Source of the DNA: Cordilura impudica
Taxonomy: Eukaryota > Arthropoda > Insecta > Diptera > Scathophagidae
DNA: 64,000 nt
Assembly: GCA_963682025.1 (NCBI GenBank)
Contig: OY821519.1
Location: 196,014,920 to 196,078,919 of the forward strand
Direction of reading: 5' to 3'
The notes beneath the pieces were generated by a model. The model did not search any database, was not told where the DNA came from, and saw only the letters and a program-made list of their open reading frames with translations. Positions 60,501 through 64,000 of the stretch are shown here, one piece after another. A program made the translations under genes and the position numbers. Positions within the stretch are counted from its first letter, which is position 1, and every line of letters begins with the position of its first letter.

Positions 60501-62044
60501 TATATATACACATATAAACAACATTTTAAGGTCCATAAATGTAAAATGAATACTTACAAAAATTTATTTTCATTCCTATAATTTCTAGCTGCCTTCGCGA
60601 ATCTTTACAGCTTCAACATACCACAAATCTTAACATTCAACGCAGCCAGAGTACACAAAGATTTTTTCAAAATGCTTTGATGGTTTACGCCTCGGCTCCG
60701 GCGCCAGCAACAACAGACACCAACTTTATGGTTGCATTGGATGGTCCATCAACCTCAGCGTCGACCACTATGGCGATAATGCAACCAAATTATGATACAA
60801 ATAAAGATATTGATAACACTGAAGAACTGGGAGCTGTTGGAGGTTGTTCTCCTCGAGATGAAGTGCGATGTGAATCTAAAGAAAATTTACATGAATTAAA
60901 TGAAGAGGCCAACTTGGCGCTGCAACAACAGCAAAGGAATGAAGATTCTAACTATGACAATGCAAATGGTACAGAACAGGATAGTTATACTGTTAATAGT
61001 TTAGAATTGAATACAAACACCGCTAGTCTTCCGGCCCAAGCAGAAGATAATGAGTATCGCGAAAATCCTTCGGAAGTCGAAGATGAAACAAATGTAGAAG
61101 TTTACAATGATCGTTTATTGTTCTTGAGACAATTGCATTTACAAAGAAGACAGGAACACCAACGGCAGCAGCAGCAGCATTTAAATTTGGAAACTAATTC
61201 CTCCTCTTCCTCTACACAATTTGACAGTATGCAATCGATTGCTTCCATAGAACGTAAAGATTGTGAATATCTTAAATTAGTACAACAATTTCGAAGTTCT
61301 CTAGTATTGCCCGATACATTCTTTCAATCAACCGTAGAACCAATCTGTTTTTGTAGCCATTGTAATGCCCAGGCTTCGGAAAAGTTACATGGCTGGGTTT
61401 ATTTTAAATTAAACCAACAAACGGTCAATACTAATTCGTCCACACAGCATGCTTTAGATTCAGATCTTAATGGAGATTGGCTGCCATTGTTCTACATGAC
61501 AAGAGTAGATAAAATTCGAGCAATATTAGATCATGGGCAACCATTACCTATGGATACGAATGGTGAGACACATTCGCATACTTCTGGCAATCAAAAGGAT
61601 GAACCCGGTACCAGACTAGAATTGCATTTCACACCAAATTCCACAGCTATTATTCCCATAAATCAACAGCATAAATATCACTTCAGTGGACAACCCTATA
61701 AAATTAATACCGCTTTTGAAGTATATGTCAGACGCCAAAGCTTATGTGCGTCTCAATCGCAATCAACTACAAGTGATGTTGCCAAATTTCATGATTTAGA
61801 TAGACGTTCCTCTACTTCGGATGTCGATTTAGCGTGTTCGTCGTCATCGGCCACAGCTGGCGGTCACAATTCCACAGTTACGGTAGATTCTTACGCTGGT
61901 CCCTCTACTTCCCTATCGTCAGCACCAGTTATTAAAGATCAAACATGGTTCACTAAAGAGGCTGGCGCTTGTGTCATTACCGCCTTAATACTCAAACTGG
62001 AAAAATTGCCCTCTTCAGCCTCAAGTGCTAATGAGTCTTATTAG
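27322..62044 (+). CDS. Neurl4: Neuralized-like protein 4 (bluestreak homologue), 11 coding exons
   Basis: Exons: 27322-27549, 27675-28034, 45529-46583, 52328-52504, 52561-53648, 57448-57719, 57777-58091, 58148-58400, 58470-58761, 58833-58940 and 60589-62044. All donors are GTAAG-like and all phases agree; the total is 5604 nt, 1867 residues. Six NHR domains lie at about 29-185, 285-450, 524-690, 714-877, 911-1085 and 1123-1285, each with W-x-G-(S/N/T)-(I/V)-E-(I/V/M)-G-V-T-like and (V)IDLYG-like motifs; NHR5 and NHR6 are the most diverged. A Gln/Ser-rich linker leads to a conserved C-terminal region (about 1606-1860) with EPICFCSHC. No RING is present, unlike Neuralized. In vertebrates NEURL4 acts at centrosomes with CP110 and HERC2 and in Notch ligand recycling; the Drosophila homologue affects germ cells. 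Function here is inferred from the family. Confidence 0.95.
27675..28034 (+). CDS. Neurl4: Neurl4 coding exon 2
   Basis: It follows TTCAACAG and completes NHR1: [16 protein letters not shown] through [16 protein letters not shown]. Phase 0 on both sides. Confidence 0.95.
28385..28911 (+). pseudogene. Mariner-superfamily transposase relic, 5' part
   Basis: Reading frames break repeatedly but show [36 protein letters not shown] and, with one missing base, FW-DLASCH, where the Asp is the central catalytic residue. The frame at 28399-28629 is its N-terminal portion. The gene is cut inside the CHQRKAT codons by LINE copy 2 and resumes at 37659. Confidence 0.7.
29103..30279 (+). pseudogene. LINE copy 2 ORF1, start broken
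   Basis: The ATG of copy 1 is kept at 29103, but a small deletion makes codon 10 a stop (TCA ATG TAA). An internal ATG at 29152 reopens a 375-residue frame with all three Cys/His clusters, so an N-terminally shortened gag could still be made. It overlaps ORF2 as in copy 1. Confidence 0.88.
30266..31865 (+). pseudogene. LINE copy 2 ORF2, 5' part
   Basis: The endonuclease domain is open for 288 codons ([25 protein letters not shown]). A frameshift at about 31110 (GCAATGCGATGTG against GCAAGGGATGTG), a stop at about 31389 and another at about 31726 (AGCTGAATC) then destroy it. It ends at the HINE-like insertion, inside the KIFEK codons. Confidence 0.88.
32785..33962 (-). mobile_element. hAT transposon nested in the HINE-like element
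   Basis: The ends CAGTATTGCCATAATTT and the complement of ...GCTAAAACGGCAACACTG are flanked by a perfect 8-bp duplication AAAACCAA (32777-32784 and 33963-33970). It carries a transposase relic on the minus strand. Subterminal GATGCTAAA motifs recur in both orientations near the ends, a usual place for hAT transposase binding sites. Confidence 0.85.
33140..33598 (-). pseudogene. hAT transposase C-terminal relic
   Basis: The minus strand reads, across at least two frameshifts, [20 protein letters not shown] followed by LRTE. This is the signature of the hAT C-terminal dimerisation region, usually SNADVERVFS...K.K.RN. The frame at 33338-33598 supplies the part before it. Most of the transposase is missing. 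Confidence 0.75.
34100..34512 (-). mobile_element. Diverged copy of the 38901-39391 MITE
   Basis: Its reverse complement matches the interior of the element at 38901-39391: CCGTATGACATAACCTCTAA, CAACAGCTGATTTAATTTG and CTTTCGCCACAAGCAGT. The ends are degraded. The small frame at 34307-34534 lies within it and is not a gene. Confidence 0.6.
35517..35790 (+). repeat. Tandem duplication, ~130-bp unit, two copies
   Basis: Both units contain ATGTTTCCCAGGGC, ATCATTGCAC, TTGAG.TGAGCTCCGCGG.TATTC and GGAATGGCGTTTG, with moderate divergence. The first has a small hairpin GCTATTCAC-AAT-GTGAATAGC. The frame at 35500-35715 lies inside it. Confidence 0.6.
36660..36720 (+). repeat. (ACAGACGG)n microsatellite in the HINE-like element
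   Basis: About seven units with one variant (ACAGCCGG). Such internal microsatellites are typical of mini-me-type elements. Confidence 0.85.
36853..37405 (+). pseudogene. LINE copy 2 ORF2, 3' part
   Basis: It resumes with AATACTACATTCTCGTCTTAG. It keeps [28 protein letters not shown] and [11 protein letters not shown], but the GLPQGS segment is deleted, a stop lies at 36973 and the frame ends at the 3' deletion near 37405. Confidence 0.85.
37659..38010 (+). pseudogene. Mariner-superfamily transposase relic, 3' part
   Basis: It continues the gene cut at 28911: after CHQRKATID the text reads [15 protein letters not shown], and the small frame at 37720-37911 holds a frameshifted stretch ([20 protein letters not shown], where the NPPN..P...IE.YW region would lie). 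Confidence 0.6.
38594..39659. mobile_element. hAT-like MITE with ~290-bp inverted repeats
   Basis: A perfect 8-bp duplication GTCACAAT lies at 38586-38593 and 39660-39667. The left end CAAGGTTCAGAAAA matches the complement of the right (CAGAGTTCAGAAAA), and the arms stay complementary for about 290 bp (for example AATCACACATAAAGCACACA against its complement near 39435). It contains another MITE. The minus-strand frame at 39315-39557 is arm sequence. Confidence 0.85.
38901..39391. mobile_element. Harbinger-like MITE with TTA duplication
   Basis: The ends AGGTGCTATTACACGATGT and its complement are flanked by TTA at 38898-38900 and 39392-39394. If the ends are read as GGTGC...GCACC, the flanks are TTAA and TTTA, so a Kolobok-type TTAA assignment is also possible. 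It inserted into the hAT-like MITE. A diverged relative lies at 34100-34512. Confidence 0.7.
39695..41084. mobile_element. 1.4-kb element with ~250-bp TIRs (TAGGGTGGCC ends)
   Basis: The left end ATTAGGGTGGCCATTA and the complement of the right end (ATTAGGGTGGCCCTTC) open arms that stay alike for about 250 bp, including TTTTGGGCCAATCAAAAAA and TGAAAATTTCAAGTGTGTTT. Only a 2-bp TA (or AT) duplication fits the flanks. The interior is AT-rich; the frame at 40040-40312 has no known motif. I cannot name the superfamily. Confidence 0.75.
41509..41935 (+). mobile_element. HINE-like family A, 3'-truncated copy
   Basis: It starts GAAGTAAGAAATTTATAGTC and follows the 9600 copy (CCTATACCATGCGTTTAGAG, ATAGGTTTAAGTGAA, ACCAATTTCAATAGCGTT) until TATGGCTTGATA. 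The ACAGACGG block and 3' stem are missing. Confidence 0.65.
42349..42480 (+). pseudogene. Tc1-type transposase N-terminal relic
   Basis: The text reads [20 protein letters not shown] then [16 protein letters not shown], the first helix-turn-helix of a Tc1/pogo-like transposase. It stops soon after. Nearby pieces at 43200-43515 and 44380-44960 come from similar transposases, but in different orientations. Confidence 0.5.
43140..43515 (-). pseudogene. Tc1-like transposase relic, N-terminal half
   Basis: The minus strand reads [20 protein letters not shown], then [20 protein letters not shown], and after a frameshift a basic stretch ([18 protein letters not shown] in one frame, KVYKVPNRND-like in another). 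This is the second helix-turn-helix and the linker of a Tc1/mariner transposase. No catalytic triad remains. Confidence 0.65.
44192..44358. mobile_element. Short MITE with ~35-bp inverted repeats
   Basis: TATATGTGACCTTCTCCGAG on the left is matched by CTCGGAGAAGGTCACATATA on the right, and the arms extend through the AGACCTAGTGTGT / ACACACTAGGTCC pair. Flanks are compatible with a TA target, so it is probably mariner-type. The frame at 44197-44415 spans it and is not a gene. Confidence 0.7.
44380..44960 (+). pseudogene. Tc1-like transposase relic
   Basis: Pieces in several frames include [20 protein letters not shown] (N-terminal domain) and [20 protein letters not shown], the usual Tc1 block before the central Asp. 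The catalytic QxD and PIE blocks are only vaguely recognisable (NPID near 44862). Many stops. Confidence 0.65.
45529..46583 (+). CDS. Neurl4: Neurl4 coding exon 3
   Basis: It follows TTTTCCAG after a 17.5 kb intron. It encodes a Ser/Thr-rich linker, NHR2 ([28 protein letters not shown]), an Ala/Gly-rich linker and the start of NHR3 ([17 protein letters not shown]). It ends two bases into a codon. Confidence 0.95.
46976..47760. mobile_element. hAT MITE with perfect 8-bp duplication
   Basis: CAGTGATCGGCAAAC at the left is matched by the complement of GTTTTGGCGACCACTG at the right. ATTTAGAC flanks both ends (46968-46975 and 47761-47768). At 785 bp it is non-autonomous. It lies in Neurl4 intron 3, and the minus-strand frames in it have no motif. 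Confidence 0.9.
48691..49614 (+). pseudogene. Mariner transposase, probably DD41D (rosa-like), broken
   Basis: An ATG at 48691 starts MDRRE, then stops intervene. Later frames read [38 protein letters not shown] (normally FSDEAHFW, so the first Asp has become Ala), [20 protein letters not shown] and [20 protein letters not shown] with the final Asp. The block that should hold the central QQD is deleted between ADGWF and HSTVNSRN. It is therefore inactive. Confidence 0.85.
50232..50595 (+). repeat. Tandem duplication, ~190-bp unit, two copies
   Basis: Both units contain AGTCTCTTGCAAACGTTCTT (AATCTCTTGC in the second), ACCTTCCAAACTAAAAAC and CTCCTGGTAGCTGTGAGAAG. They differ at a few sites. 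The frames at 50372-50578 lie in the second unit. Confidence 0.75.
50718..50885 (+). pseudogene. Tc1 transposase C-terminal fragment
   Basis: [20 protein letters not shown] followed by [20 protein letters not shown] is the last catalytic Glu block and C terminus of a Tc1 transposase. Everything before it is absent. Confidence 0.8.
50946..51213 (+). repeat. Tandem duplication, ~135-bp unit, two copies
   Basis: Each unit runs from AGATCAACAGGAC.TTGGTGC through AATTTGTTAGATACTTAAGT to TTTTTATTTATGTAAATAG, with small indels. Probably a duplicated Tc1 3' end, because the C-terminal fragment lies just upstream. Confidence 0.7.
52328..52504 (+). CDS. Neurl4: Neurl4 coding exon 4
   Basis: A 177-nt exon encoding the middle of NHR3: [20 protein letters not shown] and [14 protein letters not shown]. 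It is too short and interrupted to stand out as a long open frame, but the AG/GT borders and phase (2 to 2) fit exactly. Confidence 0.93.
52561..53648 (+). CDS. Neurl4: Neurl4 coding exon 5
   Basis: It completes NHR3 ([19 protein letters not shown]), contains all of NHR4 ([30 protein letters not shown]) and starts NHR5. The intron before it is only 56 nt. Confidence 0.95.
53700..54998. other. Neurl4 intron 5, left part, nothing recognised
   Basis: I see no repeat match elsewhere in the window, no protein motif and no RNA gene here. It is less AT-rich than the intron average. Confidence 0.35.
55474..56025 (-). pseudogene. LINE RNase H C-terminal and zinc-motif fragment
   Basis: [19 protein letters not shown] is the last RNase H motif (His and Asp). 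It is followed by [20 protein letters not shown] and [20 protein letters not shown], the Cys/His-rich tail of I/R1-type elements. It ends at 55474. Confidence 0.88.
56022..56790 (-). pseudogene. LINE thumb and RNase H N-terminal fragment
   Basis: [20 protein letters not shown] is the conserved region after the reverse transcriptase. [20 protein letters not shown] carries the first RNase H Asp, and [15 protein letters not shown] and [14 protein letters not shown] supply the Glu/Asp region (the usual E is replaced in QADIHAI). A frameshift at about 56022 leads into the next frame. Confidence 0.85.
56785..57213 (-). pseudogene. LINE reverse transcriptase fragment
   Basis: [20 protein letters not shown] and [15 protein letters not shown] (active site YSDD instead of YADD) are followed by the [17 protein letters not shown] thumb-side motif. 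A frameshift near 56860-56890 separates it from the next piece. Confidence 0.85.
57448..57719 (+). CDS. Neurl4: Neurl4 coding exon 6
   Basis: It follows TTGTTATAG and continues NHR5: the W-x-G-S-x-E-I-G-V-T motif appears as [13 protein letters not shown] across the junction, a divergent version. [12 protein letters not shown] follows. Ends in phase 0. Confidence 0.92.
57777..58091 (+). CDS. Neurl4: Neurl4 coding exon 7
   Basis: It follows TTACAG. It ends NHR5 ([18 protein letters not shown], where VIDLYG is VVELQG) and starts NHR6 ([19 protein letters not shown]). Phase 0 on both sides. Confidence 0.92.
58148..58400 (+). CDS. Neurl4: Neurl4 coding exon 8
   Basis: The middle of NHR6: [18 protein letters not shown], then [20 protein letters not shown]. 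It ends one base into a codon. Confidence 0.92.
58470..58761 (+). CDS. Neurl4: Neurl4 coding exon 9
   Basis: The end of NHR6 ([18 protein letters not shown]), then an acidic, Glu/Ser-rich linker. Confidence 0.92.
58833..58940 (+). CDS. Neurl4: Neurl4 coding exon 10
   Basis: A 108-nt linker exon ([20 protein letters not shown]...) held by AG/GT borders and phase 2 on both sides. Confidence 0.85.
59570..59915 (+). repeat. GCGATTTTTGATTTTG minisatellite
   Basis: An irregular run of units such as GGCGATTTTTGATTTT, GGCGATTTTTGTTATT and CGATTTTCGGTTTT, about 15-18 bp each, in Neurl4 intron 10. The frames crossing it on both strands are low-complexity and not genes. Confidence 0.8.
59985..60480 (+). 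repeat. Interspersed repeat with GGAGGTGCCACGCCCA units
   Basis: Three diverged units contain TTTGTAT.GG.GGTG.CA.GCCCA and CTCA.ACAAAGTCCCAAGGCTTTT. The end reads AAAATTTCAAGATGGTCGGT, then CAAACAAACGTACCAGAAC-like sequence. Its family is unknown to me. It lies in Neurl4 intron 10. Confidence 0.55.
60589..62044 (+). CDS. Neurl4: Neurl4 terminal coding exon 11
   Basis: It follows TTTCTAG and runs 484 codons to TAG. It has Gln runs ([16 protein letters not shown]) in a low-complexity linker, then the conserved C-terminal region [40 protein letters not shown] and [20 protein letters not shown]. Confidence 0.95.
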
Positions 62045-62887
62045 TTTTGTAAAATCTTTAGGATTGTTATATTATATACTATAAACATTGAATATACAAA
62101 CATTTATTAGTTTTGAATTTATAATGCTTTAATTCTTTATCGTCTACATATGTCTCCATTATATTTGTTAATATACATACATATTTTCTTTTTGCACAAA
62201 GAGCACTGATTATTTTAGAATTTTTTAACTTGTTAGAAGGCGAATATATTTTATTAAAAATAATATAGTTGCAAAGGAAAACCTTCTAATTAATCGAAAT
62301 TGTAAAAAAGGAAATTGCAATAAATATTCGAAAAATTATTGATTTTGAAAAAAGTTTTGAAAGTTTTTTTTTTTTTAATATTAAAGATATCTTTAGACAT
62401 ACAGTCCATGTAAGGCAATTGCCGTGTAACCACGCATTTTTATTGACGCTTGCTTATAGTGTTATCGATTGACGTAAGAGTTATCGTGATTTTTTTTTTG
62501 ACACAAAGAAAAACATTTTCTTTCAATTAATATCTTAATATCTTTCTTATTGGACATTAAAATATAAATGGAACTTATTCTCTGATTTCGCGTTATGAAG
62601 GGGTTTATCCTCCGGACTATAACCGGTTTTGGGAGCTTGGCGATTTGGCCGTGGAAAGTAGAGCTAACAAATCTAAACGACTACGAGGTAAAGATTTCGT
62701 AGCATTATAAGAAACATCATCAAATCAACAGAACCTCCCAAACTATTTAGTTGCAACAGCTATACCATTGAAAGATGAATTACAAGATCATCCACTAGCT
62801 TCCTAGAATGCTTTTCAGGTTGAAACAGCATTTGATTTTATATTACGCGATTTTATCTCTTTGATTTTATATCAAAGAGATTATAAT
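62045..62887 (+). other. Neurl4 3' UTR and downstream spacer
   Basis: An AATAAA lies at 62320-62325 on the plus strand, about 280 bp after the stop, and is a possible polyadenylation signal. The segment 62580-62830 is less AT-rich and may be an old mobile-element fragment, but no protein reading is convincing. Confidence 0.4.
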
Positions 62888-63225
62888 CTAACCCATAAAA
62901 ACAAAGTTTTTATTAAAACTATTTCTTTCCTTATGCATGCGAGTTTTGAATCTCTCCGTGATTATTTTAAAATTAATCTTTGGCCACACCAAGTCTATGG
63001 ACAAAGTTTCAGATCGATCGGATGAGGGGAAGTGAGGTTTTTATCTCTCTGTGACTGTGCGTGACTATGCGTGACTGTGCGTGGCTGTGCCAAAGTTAAT
63101 CTTTTTTAACGGCAAGTCTATCGACCAAGTTTCAGATCGCTCGGATAAGGGGAAATGGGGTTGCCCCATGGCAGACAGACAGACGCAGAGTATGAGTTAA
63201 AAGAAAGAGTTTAAAAAGAGGTGAG
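62888..63225 (+). repeat. Second copy of the 22864-23330 repeat
   Basis: It shares ACCCATAAAAACAAAGTTTT, CAGATCGATCGGATGAGGGG, TCTCTGTGACTGTGCGTGAC and the AGACAGACAGACGCAGAGTA end followed by TGAGTTAAAAGAAAGAG. Its internal tandem part is shorter. Confidence 0.65.
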
Positions 63226-63277
63226 TTCTTAATCAAAAAACAGAAAAATTTATCAAATCAAAAATTATCGAAAATTA

Positions 63278-63657
63278 TAGTCGGTCTAAAAAGACTATAC
63301 GATGGTTTAGAGACCCTATCCCTCCGGTCCAACTAATTGGATGTAGAAAATAAGCATAAACTAAATTTGAGTGGCATTGTTATTAATTTTTTTGGCTGCA
63401 GATATGAAAAAATTCATATCGGGTGCTATATTTATATGGGGACTAGGTCGAAAAATGGACCGCTCATGACCATATTTGGCAAAATCACTAATATTTTGAA
63501 AAAATGTATACAAACCAAATTTGAGAAAAATCTGTGCAAAATTTTTTTTCTGAGTCGATCGGTATAATAAAAGATGGGTAAAGGTCAAATATTTTCGGTA
63601 GTTACAAAAAGCAGCACAAAGTCATTATACCCAAACCACATAGTGGTATAGGGTATA
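63278..63657 (+). mobile_element. HINE-like family A, internally deleted copy
   Basis: It begins near TATAGTCGGTCTAAAAAGAC (5' hairpin), keeps TTTGGCTGCAGATATGAAAA and ends AAACCACATAGTGGTATAGGG. The central part and the ACAGACGG block of the 9600 copy are deleted between GTGCAAAATTTTTTTTCTGA and GTCGATCGGTATAAT. Confidence 0.65.
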
Positions 63658-63660
63658 AAT

Positions 63661-63960
63661 AGGTATCACACAAGAGGATCTTTAAAGATCAAAAAGTTGT
63701 ACCTGTTGGGAAGATCACAAATAAGGAAACCGACAGTCTCGATCTCATCTTTCGTCCGGAAATTTAAAGCTCGTCTGGGAAAGAGTCGCAGTAGATGAAT
63801 ATAATTCCACGTCCTACAAGAAAATGGTATAAAAACCTAGAATAGTGTAAGGAATGCGGATTTACTCAAACACATGAAATCTGTATTCGTAAATACCGTG
63901 TTAACTGCCGCACGGAAATCCATCCTTCTTATTACCCGAAATGTCCCACCTTCTGGATCA
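63661..63960 (+). pseudogene. LINE gag (ORF1) fragment
   Basis: Near the end one frame reads CKECGFTQTHEICIRKYRVN, then CRTEIHPSYYPKCPTF, which fits the Cys/His knuckle region of a Jockey-type gag. The upstream part (KITNKETDSLDLIFRPEI) is broken by stops. It is unlike the ORF1 of the LINE at 16008, so it belongs to another family. Confidence 0.55.
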
Positions 63961-64000
63961 TAAATCAGTAAATTACTTAAGAATTTCCAAACGATGCACA

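Noticed and set aside
1..64000. tRNA or rRNA genes
   Set aside because: Apart from the tRNA-like boxes in the ribozyme monomers, I saw no complete cloverleaf and no rRNA sequence by eye. A tRNAscan-SE run would settle it.

Overview
The window is AT-rich, intron-containing and full of transposons. It looks like nuclear DNA of a higher fly (Brachycera, probably a calyptrate such as a blow fly or house fly; the exact species is inference). The evidence is a fly-type RpL10Ab, a six-NHR Neurl4/bluestreak gene, Jockey-type LINEs carrying an insect Inr+DPE promoter, and mini-me/DINE-like repeats with (ACAGACGG)n blocks.

Three host protein genes are supported. RpL10Ab (+, 7665-9130, 3 coding exons, 217 aa) is complete. 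A PIF/Harbinger transposase-derived gene (-, 25490-24000, 2 coding exons, 478 aa) is open throughout but has lost catalytic aspartates, so it looks domesticated. Neurl4 (+, 27322-62044, 11 coding exons, 1867 aa, every junction in phase) fills the right half; its second intron is 17.5 kb and is built almost wholly of nested mobile elements.

Layout: 1-7.6 kb, intergenic, with a hAT element, four-copy family R360, a foldback element and small MITEs. 7.6-9.2 kb, RpL10Ab. 9.6-10.4 kb, a HINE-like element. 10.45-21.6 kb, two copies of one TIR element, one split by a 3.8 kb tandem array and the other by an intact Jockey-like LINE. 21.7-23.3 kb, Tc1 relic and repeats. 24.0-25.5 kb, Harbinger-derived gene. 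27.3-62.0 kb, Neurl4, with introns holding a second broken LINE copy (itself split by a 5 kb HINE-like insertion), four-deep nested elements, several Tc1/mariner and hAT relics and a 5'-truncated RNase H-type LINE. 62-64 kb, repeats and a LINE gag relic.

The most remarkable object is the tandem array at 10932-14720. Each of six ~605-bp monomers carries, on the minus strand, a 41-nt sequence with the complete hammerhead ribozyme core (CUGAUGA, GAAA, GUC cleavage triplet), a 5-bp helix I, a minimal helix III, and helix II with one A.A mismatch at its base. About 85 nt upstream lie tRNA-like A-box and B-box sequences. The array is flanked by a 10-bp direct repeat, and its minus-strand 5' end is within 2-5 nt of the predicted ribozyme cut. 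This is what one expects of a retrozyme or Penelope-related RNA that self-cleaved, was reverse transcribed as a multimer and inserted. I know of no such fly element, but could not search.
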